From contig NZ_CP013200.1 in assembly GCF_001445575.1 (NCBI RefSeq), positions 434,001 to 498,000 of the forward strand: 64,000 nucleotides of DNA. The letters are read 5' to 3'. The translations under genes and the position numbers were made by a program. The stretch is from Arthrobacter alpinus. Its GTDB lineage: Bacteria; Actinomycetota; Actinomycetes; Actinomycetales; Micrococcaceae. Under the pieces are notes generated by a model that was not told the origin of the DNA, made no database searches, and saw nothing but the letters and a program-made list of their open reading frames with translations. Positions 16,830-25,304 of the stretch are shown piece after piece. Position 1 is the first letter of the stretch. Every line of letters starts with the position of its first letter.

Positions 16830-17135
16830 TTACCAGCTGGACTTCTTGATACCGGGCAGTTCGCCAGCGTGTGCCATCTTGCGGAAGCGTACACGGGAGA
16901 TGCCGAACTTCTGGAGCGTTCCACGGGGACGGCCGTCAATGGCGTCGCGGTTACGAACACGTACCGGCGATGCATTGCGGGGGAGCTTCTGCAGGCCCAG
17001 GCGGGCTGCTTCGCGCTCTTCGTCGGTGGAGGTCGGGCTAACGAGGGCCTTCTTCAGGGCGAGACGCTTTTCGGCGTAACGCTCTACGATGACCTTGCGC
17101 TGCTCGTTCTTCGCGATCATGGACTTCTTAGCCAT
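16830..17135 (-). CDS. rpsN: 30S ribosomal protein S14, zinc-free type
   Basis: The 101-aa protein starts [20 protein letters not shown] and contains [17 protein letters not shown] then [18 protein letters not shown], the conserved S14 C-terminal region. It is the long form without the CxxC zinc motifs found in the 61-aa zinc-binding S14. In actinobacteria such cysteine-free copies of S14, L28 and L33 are often expressed when zinc is low under Zur control. ATG 17135 is used, with AGAGGAG in the end of rpmG. It is the last gene of the rpmB-rpmG-rpsN operon, 4 nt after rpmG. Confidence 0.96.
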   Translation of the reverse strand: MAKKSMIAKNEQRKVIVERYAEKRLALKKALVSPTSTDEEREAARLGLQKLPRNASPVRVRNRDAIDGRPRGTLQKFGISRVRFRKMAHAGELPGIKKSSW

Positions 17136-17139
17136 AGTC

Positions 17140-17307
17140 TTAGCGCTCCTCTCGGAATTCAACGTGCTGACGGATCTTGGGATCGTACTTCTTCAGAACC
17201 AAACGGTCCGGAGTGTTACGACGGTTCTTACGAGTTACATACGTGAAACCAGTGCCCGCGGTGCTCTTGAGCTTGATGATCGGACGTACGTCCTTGTCTT
17301 TTGCCAC
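17140..17307 (-). CDS. rpmG: 50S ribosomal protein L33, zinc-free type
   Basis: A 55-aa protein, [18 protein letters not shown] through [20 protein letters not shown], is clearly L33. It has no cysteine, so it is the form that does not need zinc. The start is a GTG at 17307 whose G is shared with the TAG stop of rpmB (TAGTG), which implies coupled translation. Confidence 0.95.
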   Translation of the reverse strand: MAKDKDVRPIIKLKSTAGTGFTYVTRKNRRNTPDRLVLKKYDPKIRQHVEFREER

Positions 17308-17543
17308 TAGAGCTTCACCCCACGAGCGAGAATGTCGGCGACGACGGAGTCAATACCGCGAACGTCGATGGTCTTGATGCCCTTGACGGAAAGCTGCAAC
17401 GTAACGTTGCGGCGCAAGGACGGTACCCAGTAGCGCTTCTTCTGGATATTCGGATCGAACCGACGCTTGTTGCGGCGGTGCGAGTGCGAAATGCTATGTC
17501 CGAAGCCCGGCTCGGCTCCAGTCACCTGGCAATGAGCTGCCAT
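17307..17543 (-). CDS. rpmB: 50S ribosomal protein L28, zinc-free type
   Basis: The 78-aa protein begins [20 protein letters not shown], then [20 protein letters not shown], and ends DIRARGVKL-like ([10 protein letters not shown]). This is L28; it carries a single Cys and no CxxC pairs, so it belongs to the zinc-independent class. ATG 17543 has TAGGAG at good spacing. It is the first gene of the operon. Within its leader, 17571-17592 on the plus strand holds a small dyad (ACGGTT with AACCGT). A clear Zur box (consensus TGAXAATXATTXTCA-like) is not visible in the 160 nt upstream. Confidence 0.95.
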   Translation of the reverse strand: MAAHCQVTGAEPGFGHSISHSHRRNKRRFDPNIQKKRYWVPSLRRNVTLQLSVKGIKTIDVRGIDSVVADILARGVKL

Positions 17544-18316
17544 GATCACTCCTAAAAAAAATGAATGGAAACGGTTCACTGGTGCAAACCGTGCGAAGAG
17601 GTAGCGTCCGCCCTTGGACAGCATGATTCCCTGACGTCATTTACATGATGAAAGAGGAAAAGGCCATCCGGCGAATACCCGAATGCACGCAACTTGAGCC
17701 CCTAACTACCGGCCAGCGGGAGGATAATCACCGCAAACCGGAGCAATTGCACACGCTCCGCGCTACCTAGCGCCTACCCAGTCTAGTTGCAAAGGAGCGA
17801 ATTACCCTAATTGGCCCATATCATGCCCTGCATTAAACATGCACGCAGGGCGTGAAAGATGTTTTCGCGCCCTGCAGTTGAGTTCCCCAACGCTGTTGCC
17901 GGTTGAATCTGTCCGTGAATGTCCGACGGCGTGAGACCACCTACCAGCCCGCTGACGGGGTGCGTACCTCCGAGAAAATGCCCCGACAAGTTGTGCCTGG
18001 AAAGTTGGGGCTAGACGGTTGCGGCGACCCGGACCGGCCAAATCCCGCGAATGTCGTGGTGAGTGACTTCAGGTTTCTGATGCTCGACCCATTCTGGCGC
18101 CGCTTCTACTGCAAATGCCTGTCCCTGCACTGCATCCAAGACTGCTCTGCCTAACGAGACCATTTCCCTATTCCTTCGCCCATAACGTGACGTACCCCAA
18201 CGCCATTACTTCGAGCGTACGGATGGGGCCGGGGAAAAACATCGGTAGTTGCTACGTATCTTTTGGCCAGGTTATGTGGATCCGGTCTTGAATCAGCTCT
18301 TGCGGCGGTGTGAACT
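17544..18316. other. gene-poor island with hairpin
   Basis: About 770 nt hold no ORF I can defend. The first 150 nt are the leader and promoter region of rpmB, including TGACGTCA at 17632-17639. Beyond that, short ORFs exist on both strands (for example 50 codons leftward from about 18164, beginning MVSLGRAVLDAVQGQAF) but they match no family known to me and show no operon context. A strong hairpin is present at 17845-17875. The island could hold a decayed gene or a non-coding RNA. Confidence 0.5.
17845..17875. repeat. strong hairpin in the gene-poor island
   Basis: GCAGGGCGTGAAA and TTTCGCGCCCTGC pair over 13 bp with one G-U and a 5-nt loop. A third copy of the GCAGGGC motif in inverted form lies just upstream (GCCCTGC near 17825). 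No U-tract follows on either strand, so a terminator role is doubtful. Confidence 0.7.
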
Positions 18317-19090
18317 TTAGGCCAGCGGAGATCGCAGGGTTGGCCAGCGCGCGCTCAGGTTATCGCCCGAAGAGACCCCACGCAGGCGGCGACTGACCCA
18401 GGGGCCCACGTATTCCTTGGTCCAGGCGGCGTTGTCCTTGAGGGTTTCGCTGGTGGTGCGCACGGGAAGGGGAGGGAGCTCTGGCATGGAGATCCGCACG
18501 GTTTCACCGAGTTGTTCCAGTACCCGGTTGGCCATGTTGATATGGCCGGGGGTGGACATGTGCATGCGGTCAATCCCCCACAGCCGCCAATCGTTGTACT
18601 CGCGGAAGCGCCAGTAGTCCACCAGTTCAGCACCGTGGTTCTGCGCCACTTCGCGAAGCAGCTCGTTGTAGATGGCCGTGCGACCACGGATGCTGGCGAA
18701 GATTTTGGAAGTGCTGGCGTCGAATCCTGTGAACACCAGAACCCGCGCGCCCGTGGCCGCCAGTTTGGCTAGTCCGTCGGAGTATCGCCCCAGCATGGCG
18801 TCGATGTCCACCTTGGGGCGCAGGATGTCGTTAATGCCGGCGTAGATGGTGACCAGTGTGGGCTGCAAGGCCACTGCGGTGTCGATCTGTTCCGTGAGGA
18901 TCTGGCTCATCTTCTTGCCGCGGATGGCGAGGTTGGCGTAGCCCCAGGACTGTTCCGGGTGCGCCAGCGCGAGCTGTTCGGCCACCCTGTCCGCCCAACC
19001 GCAAACTTGGTTGGGTCGTGTGGGGTCGCTGTCACCCAGGCCTTCGGTAAATGAATCGCCGAGTGCCACATACCGTGCTGAAAATTCCAC
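18317..19090 (-). CDS. SGNH/GDSL-family hydrolase
   Basis: The 257-aa protein carries the SGNH blocks: ALGDSFTEGLGD with the nucleophile Ser13 (block I), LAIRGKK around 57 (block II region), YAGINDIL with the conserved Asn (block III) and GIDRMHMSTPGH with the catalytic Asp and His (block V). Family members are esterases or lipases acting on small acyl esters. No signal peptide is seen, so it is probably cytosolic. The GTG at 19090 is used because AAGGAG lies 5-6 nt upstream and the fold starts directly after it. It is monocistronic; the substrate is unknown. Confidence 0.88.
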   Translation of the reverse strand: MEFSARYVALGDSFTEGLGDSDPTRPNQVCGWADRVAEQLALAHPEQSWGYANLAIRGKKMSQILTEQIDTAVALQPTLVTIYAGINDILRPKVDIDAMLGRYSDGLAKLAATGARVLVFTGFDASTSKIFASIRGRTAIYNELLREVAQNHGAELVDYWRFREYNDWRLWGIDRMHMSTPGHINMANRVLEQLGETVRISMPELPPLPVRTTSETLKDNAAWTKEYVGPWVSRRLRGVSSGDNLSARWPTLRSPLA

Positions 19091-19349
19091 GCCTACTCCT
19101 TGCCACATCCTGGCACACCGCCAGCGTTGATTGCGGTATTTTTTCCCAACCACTCATTAGGCCAATCCTATGACTTCGTTGCGGCCTGTTCCCGCCTGAA
19201 CGCCACCGCCGCCATCTGGGGCAGCCACTATAGAGGTGCCAGACTGGGATTTTTCGGCCTGGCTTTTGGCGGAAGCCAATGTGGGCGCCGCGGCAGCGTA
19301 GGCCTAGCCGGGAACCTTCTCGCCACCGCCCCGGCAAAGGGCCAGTCCC

Positions 19350-21254
19350 CTAAGAAGCCAGTTCCAGTTCTTCGCCGGCTGCTATGAGGGCCGCGTAGGC
19401 GCCGCCTGCATCTCTCAAGTTCGACGGCGTGCCCACCTCGGCGAGCACCCCTCCTGCCAGCACGGCCAGCTGGTCGGCGTCCTCCACGGTGGAGAGCCGG
19501 TGGGCGATGGTCAGGGTGGTGCGGCCCACGGCGAGGTGGTCCAGAGCGAGCTGCACGGCGGCTTCAGTGGTGTTGTCCAACGCGGATGTGGCCTCGTCCA
19601 GAACCAGGACTCGCGGGTTGCGCAAAATGGTCCGGGCAATGGCCAGCCGCTGCTGCTCGCCTCCGGAGAAGCGGTGCCCGCGGGCACCCACCAGGGTGTC
19701 CAGGCCTTCAGGCAGTCCGGCCACAAGGTCTGCGATTTGTGCAGAAGCCAGGGCCTTCCAGAGAGTTGCGTCGTCCGCATCCGATGCCGCCAACAGGAGA
19801 TTCTCTCGGATTGAGGCGTGGACCAGGTAGCTTTCCTGGGACACCACGCCCACAATGCGGGCCAGCACCTCCGGGGCAATGTCCCGCACATCAACCCCGT
19901 CAATAGTGACGCGGCCAGAGGTGACGTCGTGCAATCGCGGGAGCAGCGCACCGAGCGTTGACTTGCCCGAACCGGTGGGGCCAACCACGGCAGTGGTGGT
20001 GCCGGCGGGAAGCGCCAGGTCAATTCCGCGCAAAACGTCGGCCCCGCCGTCGTACGCGAAATGGACGCTCTCAAAGCGAACCTCGCCGCGCACCTGCGCC
20101 GGATCCAGCGCAACCGGATTGGCGGGCGCAGTGATGTCGGGGACCATGTCGAGGTATTCAAAGATGCGACTGAACAGGGCCATGGCCGTGACCCATTGGA
20201 CGCCGAGGTTCAGCAGGCCCATGATGGGGCGGAAAATGGTGGCCTGCAGCGCCGTGAACGCCACGATGGTACCGATGCTCATGGTATTACCGGGCAGTCC
20301 GCCGGCAAAGTAGATCAGCGCCGGGATAGCCGAGAAGATGATGCCCATGGTGGCCATGCGCCAGCGGCCGGCCAGCTGCGAGCGCAGTTCCAGGCCGATG
20401 AGGCGTTCGGAGCTTTCGGTGTAGCGGGTGGCGTCGCGGTCGGTGGTGCCGAGCGTTTTGGCGAGCCGGACACCGGAGATGCTCAGCCCCTCCTCCACAT
20501 AAGTGTTCATGGTGGCGAGTTCGGCCTGCATGGTTGAGGTGATGTCGCGACGCAGCAAGGCCACGCGGCGGGAGAACCAGACGGCCGGCGGGATCACGAT
20601 GAGCGAAAGCAGCGCCAGTTTCGGAGATAGGACCACCATGGCGACGGCCGTACCAACGGCGGTGGTGACGTTGGATGCCACGCCCGTTGCCGTTGAGGTG
20701 ATGACCGATTGCATGCCGGAAATATCGTTATTCAGGCGCGATTGCACCTCACCGCTGCGAGTGCGGGTGAAGAAGGCGAGCGATTGCTTTTGTAGGTGCG
20801 TGAAGAGCCTGGTGCGCAGTGTGTGCATGATTCGTTGGCCCATTGAGGTGGTCATCCACGTCTGCACCACGCCAATCAGGGCGGTGGCGGCGGCAACGGC
20901 GATCATGGCGATGGCCAGCCACGCCAGCATCGGGACGTCCTTGGTGGGCAGGGCCGTGTCGATGATGCTGCGGACCAGGAACGGCTGCGCCAGGCTGATG
21001 ACGCTGGATGCGGTGATCAGAAGTACGACGACGGCTATGGTCACCTTGTGCGGTGCGAACAATGCAACGATGCGCTTGATGCTGACCGGGTGGCGCTTGA
21101 GCTGTACTTTATCGGCCGGGTTGAGCCGCGACGGGCCGCGGCCGCCACCCCCGGGGCCACCTGGGCCGCTGCCGGGGCCGGTGAGTTCTGAGGCGTCTTC
21201 GTGGGGGCGCCGACCCGAGCGAGCTGAATTTTGTGTGAGGATGTTCTCCGTCAT
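19350..21254 (-). CDS. ABC exporter (fused membrane and ATPase domains)
   Basis: The 634-aa half-transporter has a six-helix type-1 exporter membrane domain at about 70-370 after a Gly/Pro-rich N-tail, and an ATPase domain at about 390-630. Walker A is GPTGSGKST, the signature is FSGGEQQR and Walker B is VLVLDEATSALD, followed by the H-loop AHRLST. It is likely to work as a homodimer exporting drugs or lipids. ATG 21254 has an excellent GGAGGTGG site; a longer start at 21299 is not supported. It is divergent from a MarR gene and probably repressed by it. Confidence 0.9.
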   Translation of the reverse strand: MTENILTQNSARSGRRPHEDASELTGPGSGPGGPGGGGRGPSRLNPADKVQLKRHPVSIKRIVALFAPHKVTIAVVVLLITASSVISLAQPFLVRSIIDTALPTKDVPMLAWLAIAMIAVAAATALIGVVQTWMTTSMGQRIMHTLRTRLFTHLQKQSLAFFTRTRSGEVQSRLNNDISGMQSVITSTATGVASNVTTAVGTAVAMVVLSPKLALLSLIVIPPAVWFSRRVALLRRDITSTMQAELATMNTYVEEGLSISGVRLAKTLGTTDRDATRYTESSERLIGLELRSQLAGRWRMATMGIIFSAIPALIYFAGGLPGNTMSIGTIVAFTALQATIFRPIMGLLNLGVQWVTAMALFSRIFEYLDMVPDITAPANPVALDPAQVRGEVRFESVHFAYDGGADVLRGIDLALPAGTTTAVVGPTGSGKSTLGALLPRLHDVTSGRVTIDGVDVRDIAPEVLARIVGVVSQESYLVHASIRENLLLAASDADDATLWKALASAQIADLVAGLPEGLDTLVGARGHRFSGGEQQRLAIARTILRNPRVLVLDEATSALDNTTEAAVQLALDHLAVGRTTLTIAHRLSTVEDADQLAVLAGGVLAEVGTPSNLRDAGGAYAALIAAGEELELAS

Positions 21255-21307
21255 ATGCGCCACCTCCATATGGTGTGCGGGGTGCGGGACTCGCACCAAC
21301 TAATACA

Positions 21308-21318
21308 GAGGTTACCTC
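21308..21318. promoter_or_regulatory. candidate MarR operator
   Basis: GAGGTTACCTC is an 11-bp palindrome in the 104-bp gap between the divergent ABC exporter and MarR gene. It is well placed to control the exporter promoter. Only this short dyad supports it. Confidence 0.4.
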
Positions 21319-21358
21319 ACTATGTGGTTGTGTGTCAATATTTTAGTATGCTTGGCTC

Positions 21359-21844
21359 ATGGTTTCCTCTAACGGCACGGCTTCTGCTGACGACGCACCC
21401 GAGCTCGGCGAACTTTTCCACGCGGCTTTTCGAGGATTGCGGCGCACCTGGGCCGAACAGCTGGCCCCCTGGGAGCTGACCCCGCACCAATGGCGGGCAT
21501 TGATGACCCTCATGCGACGCCGACCGGAGCTCTCCGGCGGCGCCGCCGAAGACTGCGCTCCGACGGCCGGCGATGTCCGACTCAAGGACTTGGCAGAACG
21601 CCTGCGGATCGCGCCGCGCTCCGCCACCGAAGTGGTCGACCAGCTCGAGGCCAAGGGACTGGTCCGTCGCGAGGCCGACCCCTCCGATCGACGGGCAACG
21701 CTCATTGTGCCCACAGACGCCGGGCGCAAAATGTTTACCGAGGTGCAGGCCGAACGCCGCGATAAATCCAAGGAATACTTTGGCCGGCTCAACGCAGAAG
21801 ACCGAGACGAGCTGGCAAGAATCCTCGCCAAGCTCCGCGACTAG
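21359..21844 (+). CDS. MarR-family regulator
   Basis: The 161-aa protein has a MarR winged-helix domain at about 20-150, with QWRALMTLMRR, RLKDLAERLRIAPRSATEVVDQLEAKGLV (helix-turn-helix) and READPSDRRATLIVPTDAG (the beta-wing with the DRR motif). An insert of about 15 residues rich in Gly/Ala/Glu follows the third helix. TAGTAT at 21344-21349 lies only 9 nt before the ATG, so the leader is very short. It is divergent from the ABC exporter, which it most likely represses until a ligand binds. Confidence 0.9.
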   Translation: MVSSNGTASADDAPELGELFHAAFRGLRRTWAEQLAPWELTPHQWRALMTLMRRRPELSGGAAEDCAPTAGDVRLKDLAERLRIAPRSATEVVDQLEAKGLVRREADPSDRRATLIVPTDAGRKMFTEVQAERRDKSKEYFGRLNAEDRDELARILAKLRD

Positions 21845-21931
21845 CCACCCTGCGGCTCCCCGGGCGGCTCAGCCTTAGAAGCCCAGCTAGGCGCCGAACG
21901 CCGCGCAGCAGCCCCCTGCGGACCGTGCCGC

Positions 21932-22966
21932 TTAGCCGATCAGATCAGTCATGGCAGCCGTACGGACCACCATCTTTCCGGTGTTGGCCCCGCGCATCAT
22001 GCCCAGGAACGCGTCCACTGCATGATCAATCCCGTCAACCACTGTTTCATCGAAGGCGATCTCCCCGGCTGCGAACCATTTGCTCATGTTCGCATTGAAC
22101 TCCGGAGCGAGGTCAAGGTAGCTGCCCAGGGTGAAGCCCTTGAGCGAGAGTCCGCGGGTGATCATGTTGACCATGTTGTCCGGGCCCACCTTGCGGTCAG
22201 TGACGTTGTAACCGGCGATGGCCCCACACAGGGCAGCTCGTCCGCCGGGGTTAAAAACATCAAGTGCGGCTTCTAAATGATCGCCGCCAACATTGTCGAA
22301 GAACACGTCAATACCCTCGGGCGCAGCGGCCGCGAGCAGCTCACGCACGGGCCCGGACTTGTAGTTGAATGCTTCGTCGTAGCCATACTTCTCTTTCAGC
22401 AGGGCTACCTTCTCGTCACTGCCAGCGGATCCAATGACACGGCCGGCACCCATGAGCCGGGCGATCTGGCCAGCGGCAGTGCCGACAGCTCCGGCTGCAC
22501 CGGAAATAAAGACCGTGTCGCCGGGCTTCATGCCCGCAATGGCGGTCAGGCCGACGAAGCCGGTCAGACCGGTCATGCCAAGAATGCCCAAGTACACCGA
22601 CAGCGGCACGCCAGGCAGTTCCGGAACAACCCTGAACCCGGCGGCGTCCTCTTGGACAACATCCCGCCAGCCGAACTGGTGAAGCACCACGGAACCTACC
22701 GGAATGCTCTTGCTCGTCGACTCGACAACCCGGCCAATGGCACCGCCAGTCATCGTTTCCCCGAGAGCAAAGGGTGCCGCGTAGCTCTTCGCGTCGCTCA
22801 TGCGACCGCGCATGTAGGGGTCAACGGAGATGTACTCATTGACCACCCGAAGCTGATCGGCCCCCAGCTCACCTAGCTCTACCCGTGCGGTTGTGAAATC
22901 GGCGGCAGTGGGCCAGCCAATGGGGCGGGCGGCGAGTTGGATTTGGGTGCTGACTGTGGTGGACAT
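21932..22966 (-). CDS. NADP-dependent zinc-type (MDR) oxidoreductase, CurA-like
   Basis: The 344-aa protein belongs to the medium-chain dehydrogenase/reductase superfamily, in the zinc-free leukotriene B4 dehydrogenase/CurA branch. It shows EYISVDPYMRGRMSD at about 45-58 and the nucleotide-binding loop FISGAAGAVGTAAGQIARLM at about 148-167. Such enzymes reduce the double bond of enones or quinones with NADPH. The ATG at 22966 has AGGGAG upstream; the longer ORF start is rejected. It is divergent from a TetR regulator with a perfect palindrome between them, so it is probably induced by a reactive substrate. Confidence 0.87.
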   Translation of the reverse strand: MSTTVSTQIQLAARPIGWPTAADFTTARVELGELGADQLRVVNEYISVDPYMRGRMSDAKSYAAPFALGETMTGGAIGRVVESTSKSIPVGSVVLHQFGWRDVVQEDAAGFRVVPELPGVPLSVYLGILGMTGLTGFVGLTAIAGMKPGDTVFISGAAGAVGTAAGQIARLMGAGRVIGSAGSDEKVALLKEKYGYDEAFNYKSGPVRELLAAAAPEGIDVFFDNVGGDHLEAALDVFNPGGRAALCGAIAGYNVTDRKVGPDNMVNMITRGLSLKGFTLGSYLDLAPEFNANMSKWFAAGEIAFDETVVDGIDHAVDAFLGMMRGANTGKMVVRTAAMTDLIG

Positions 22967-23046
22967 GGCGTGAACTCCCTTGGGTGGTGCAAAAAGTATC
23001 TGCGCGGCACTTTCGCACTGCACGTGAACTATTATGGAATGAATGA

Positions 23047-23062
23047 TCCACTATATAGTGGA
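23047..23062. promoter_or_regulatory. TetR operator, 16-bp perfect palindrome
   Basis: TCCACTATATAGTGGA is a perfect 16-bp palindrome. It lies 85 nt from the oxidoreductase start and 30 nt from the TetR start, overlapping the likely -10 regions of both. Size and symmetry are typical for a TetR-family operator. Confidence 0.8.
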
Positions 23063-23091
23063 CTGATCGATTCACAAAATGAGGGGCTCAC

Positions 23092-23670
23092 TTGGGACGC
23101 ATGCAAACGTTTGACACGGACGATGTAGTTCGCGCGGCGCGGGCAGTTTTTTGGGAGCGCGGTTACGAGGAGGCTTCCCTCCCAGACCTTGAGCGCGCCA
23201 CCGGACTGAGTCGATCCAGTATTTATCATGCTTTTGGCAGCAAGCGCGGTCTCTTTGATGCCGCAGTGGCCAGCTACCTCAGCGAGATCATTCGCCCCCG
23301 GCTCCAGCCATTGGACTCCCCCAACGTGGTCCCAGATGCGATCATTAACTACTTCACCGGCCTGCGCGAAGCGTTGAGCCACACTGATTCCTTGCAGTCC
23401 CACAGTGGCTGCCTGCTCTTGAATGCGGCCGGCGCGCCGATTTCCAACGAGACTGCCGTCAGTGCGGCCATCGCTGGATATCGTTTAGAGCTACAGAGCG
23501 CGCTAGGTCGGGGCGCTGCTGCCCTTCATCCAGACATGAACGACGGCGCCCGGCTCCAGTTGGCCACGGTGCTCAGCTCTCTGGTGATTGCCGCCATGAC
23601 CCTGTCCCGCATCGACAATGCTCAGGCGCTGGCAACCGTGGACACAGCGCTAACGCTGCTGCAGGACTAG
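23092..23670 (+). CDS. TetR-family repressor
   Basis: The 192-aa protein has a TetR helix-turn-helix at about 8-55 (VVRAARAVFWERGYEEASLP then LERATGLSRSSIYHAFGSK) and an all-helical ligand domain behind it. The TTG at 23092 is chosen because GAGGGG ends 5 nt upstream; ATG 23101 is the alternative. A 16-bp palindrome sits just upstream and the MDR oxidoreductase is divergent, so autoregulation and control of that enzyme are likely. The ligand is unknown. Confidence 0.88.
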   Translation: MGRMQTFDTDDVVRAARAVFWERGYEEASLPDLERATGLSRSSIYHAFGSKRGLFDAAVASYLSEIIRPRLQPLDSPNVVPDAIINYFTGLREALSHTDSLQSHSGCLLLNAAGAPISNETAVSAAIAGYRLELQSALGRGAAALHPDMNDGARLQLATVLSSLVIAAMTLSRIDNAQALATVDTALTLLQD

Positions 23671-23731
23671 CGCTGCTGCGGGACTAGGCGTTACCGCTGT
23701 ACATGGCGCTGTTGCAGCACTAATGGACACC

Positions 23732-23767
23732 GCCTCCTGCGCTTCCTTGCAAGGAAGCGCAGGAGGC
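23732..23767. terminator. 36-bp perfect palindrome, bidirectional terminator
   Basis: Positions 23732-23749 are the exact reverse complement of 23750-23767, giving a loopless 18+18 palindrome. It lies between the rightward TetR gene (stop 23670) and the leftward VOC gene (stop 23772). No U-tract is present, but position fits a convergent terminator. Confidence 0.75.
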
Positions 23768-23771
23768 TTGG

Positions 23772-24185
23772 TTAGGGCTTGGGCGAGCCGTCGATGTTGA
23801 CCATCCAGGGCACGCCAAACTTGTCGGTGAGCATGCCAAAGGTGTCTCCCCAGGGCGCTTTTGTCAGGGGCTCGGCCACCGTTGCGCCGTCGGCCAGCCC
23901 GTCCCACCAGCCCCGCAGCACGGCCTCGTCATCGCCGGATAGACAAACACTGGAATTCGGTCCAAGTTCCATTGAATTGGGCACATCGGCTCCCATGATG
24001 ACCACATCATGGTCTCCGTTCACCATGCCGTGCATGATTTTTCCGGACTCAGTGGGGTCCTCAAACATACTAATTTCTGCGTAGGTACTCATCTCCAGCG
24101 TGCCGCCAAAGACGGACTGATAGAACTCCAAGGCGTTCTTGGCGGTGTCGCGGAAGTTCAGATACGGGGTGAGGCGGACCGTCAT
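23772..24185 (-). CDS. VOC-family (PhnB-like) protein
   Basis: The 137-aa protein has the PhnB/3-demethylubiquinone-methyltransferase-like VOC fold: LTPYLNFRDTAKNALEFYQS at the start, ISMFEDPTESGKIMHGMV in the middle and GDTFGMLTDKFGVPWMVNID at the end. The family resembles glyoxalase/bleomycin resistance proteins but usually lacks a known reaction. ATG 24185 has AGGAG upstream. It is monocistronic. Function cannot be stated beyond family. Confidence 0.85.
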   Translation of the reverse strand: MTVRLTPYLNFRDTAKNALEFYQSVFGGTLEMSTYAEISMFEDPTESGKIMHGMVNGDHDVVIMGADVPNSMELGPNSSVCLSGDDEAVLRGWWDGLADGATVAEPLTKAPWGDTFGMLTDKFGVPWMVNIDGSPKP

Positions 24186-24311
24186 GGCATTTCTCCTGGC
24201 GTCACTGATCATGGATGGGGTGAGTGACAGTATCCACCGATCTGCCCCGCATGTCAGCAGTTTCTCGAAAGCGGTTGCAAAAAAGGCTCCATCCGCCGCC
24301 CGGCACCACTT

Positions 24312-25304
24312 CTAGGAAAGCGCCTGTCCCTTGCGCCAGTAGCCCATGAACGCCACGGCGTTCCTGTCCATGCCCACATCACGCACTAGGTAGCGGCGTA
24401 GATCGCGAATGGTGGCAGCCTCTCCGGCGATCCAGGCGTACAGGCCATGGCCTGCAGTGCCAGCCGGGGTCTCCCACAGGATTGAGGCGTCAATATCCAC
24501 TTCTTCAGGTTCCTCGCCCACATCGCATGCCGCTGGAACAACCAGCGATTTCACTGCCGCGGACAGGGCCTCGCCGTGTGGCATGCTGCCGCGAGCAAGC
24601 CACAGGACCTCTACGTTGGCTGGCGTGGAGATGTCCAGGAAATCCGCGGCCGTGGGCACTTCCAGCACGGCATGACCGCTGATGTGGGTCGGCAGGGTTT
24701 CCAGGATGGCGGCAATTGCAGGGACTGCCGTCTCATCCCCCACGAACAGTAAGCGTTCGGCGTTGCCGGGGGAAAACTCGATACCCAGGCAGTCGCCCCA
24801 CCGCGCGCAGGGACCAACCAACAGGAGGGGATCCCCCACCCCAGCGCCGGCCGCCCACTCGGCGGCAGGCCCCGATCCACCATCTAAGTGCAGCACAAAG
24901 TCAATGTCCATCTCGGCCGGGACGGCAGGGCTTTGCTCCGACGCAGGAACAGCGCGGCGCAGGCTACGGACGGTGTAGGTGCGCATCACCCCACGCACCG
25001 ATTCATCCAACGTTCGCCAGCTTTGGTACCAGTCATCCTGCAGTGAGCCGCGAATATTGCTGAACTCCGGCAGCGCATGGCCCGGCGAAGGAATCATGAT
25101 CTTCACACGTAAATCCAGCGTCTCACCCGCAGCGTTGGAACCAAACAGATCGAGATCGGTTCCAGTGAGGGTGATGCGCCGGAAGTGCTCGCTCAAGTGC
25201 TGAACGGCACTGACCTGCAGTTTGAAGACCCGCATGGGCTTGATGAGATCAGGCTCCAGGGCCTGAATCATAGCGGTCTCATTCTCCAAGGTTGACGAGC
25301 TCAT
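24312..25304 (-). CDS. siderophore-interacting protein (ferric-siderophore reductase)
   Basis: The 330-aa protein belongs to the SIP family. It has an FAD-binding ferredoxin-reductase-like beta-barrel (about 25-150), in which MRTYTVRSLRR is the RxYT flavin motif, and a SIP C-terminal domain that binds NAD(P)H (about 165-325), with LLFVGDETAVPAIAAILE and the end motif GYWRKGQA. It reduces ferric siderophores in the cytosol and releases Fe2+. Its start overlaps the ATPase stop (ATGA). It is the last gene of the five-gene iron operon. An internal Glu-rich insert (EEPEEVDID) is not unusual. Confidence 0.93.
   Translation of the reverse strand: MSSSTLENETAMIQALEPDLIKPMRVFKLQVSAVQHLSEHFRRITLTGTDLDLFGSNAAGETLDLRVKIMIPSPGHALPEFSNIRGSLQDDWYQSWRTLDESVRGVMRTYTVRSLRRAVPASEQSPAVPAEMDIDFVLHLDGGSGPAAEWAAGAGVGDPLLLVGPCARWGDCLGIEFSPGNAERLLFVGDETAVPAIAAILETLPTHISGHAVLEVPTAADFLDISTPANVEVLWLARGSMPHGEALSAAVKSLVVPAACDVGEEPEEVDIDASILWETPAGTAGHGLYAWIAGEAATIRDLRRYLVRDVGMDRNAVAFMGYWRKGQALS

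Noticed and set aside
17544..17700. Zur box upstream of rpmB
   Set aside because: Only a loose TCAT...ATGA dyad was seen; it does not reach the usual 7-1-7 palindrome, so no site was annotated.
17903..18154. 83-codon rightward ORF, and overlapping leftward ORFs in the same island
   Set aside because: No ribosome site, no recognisable domain and no codon pattern like the neighbours; several frames are open because of GC content.
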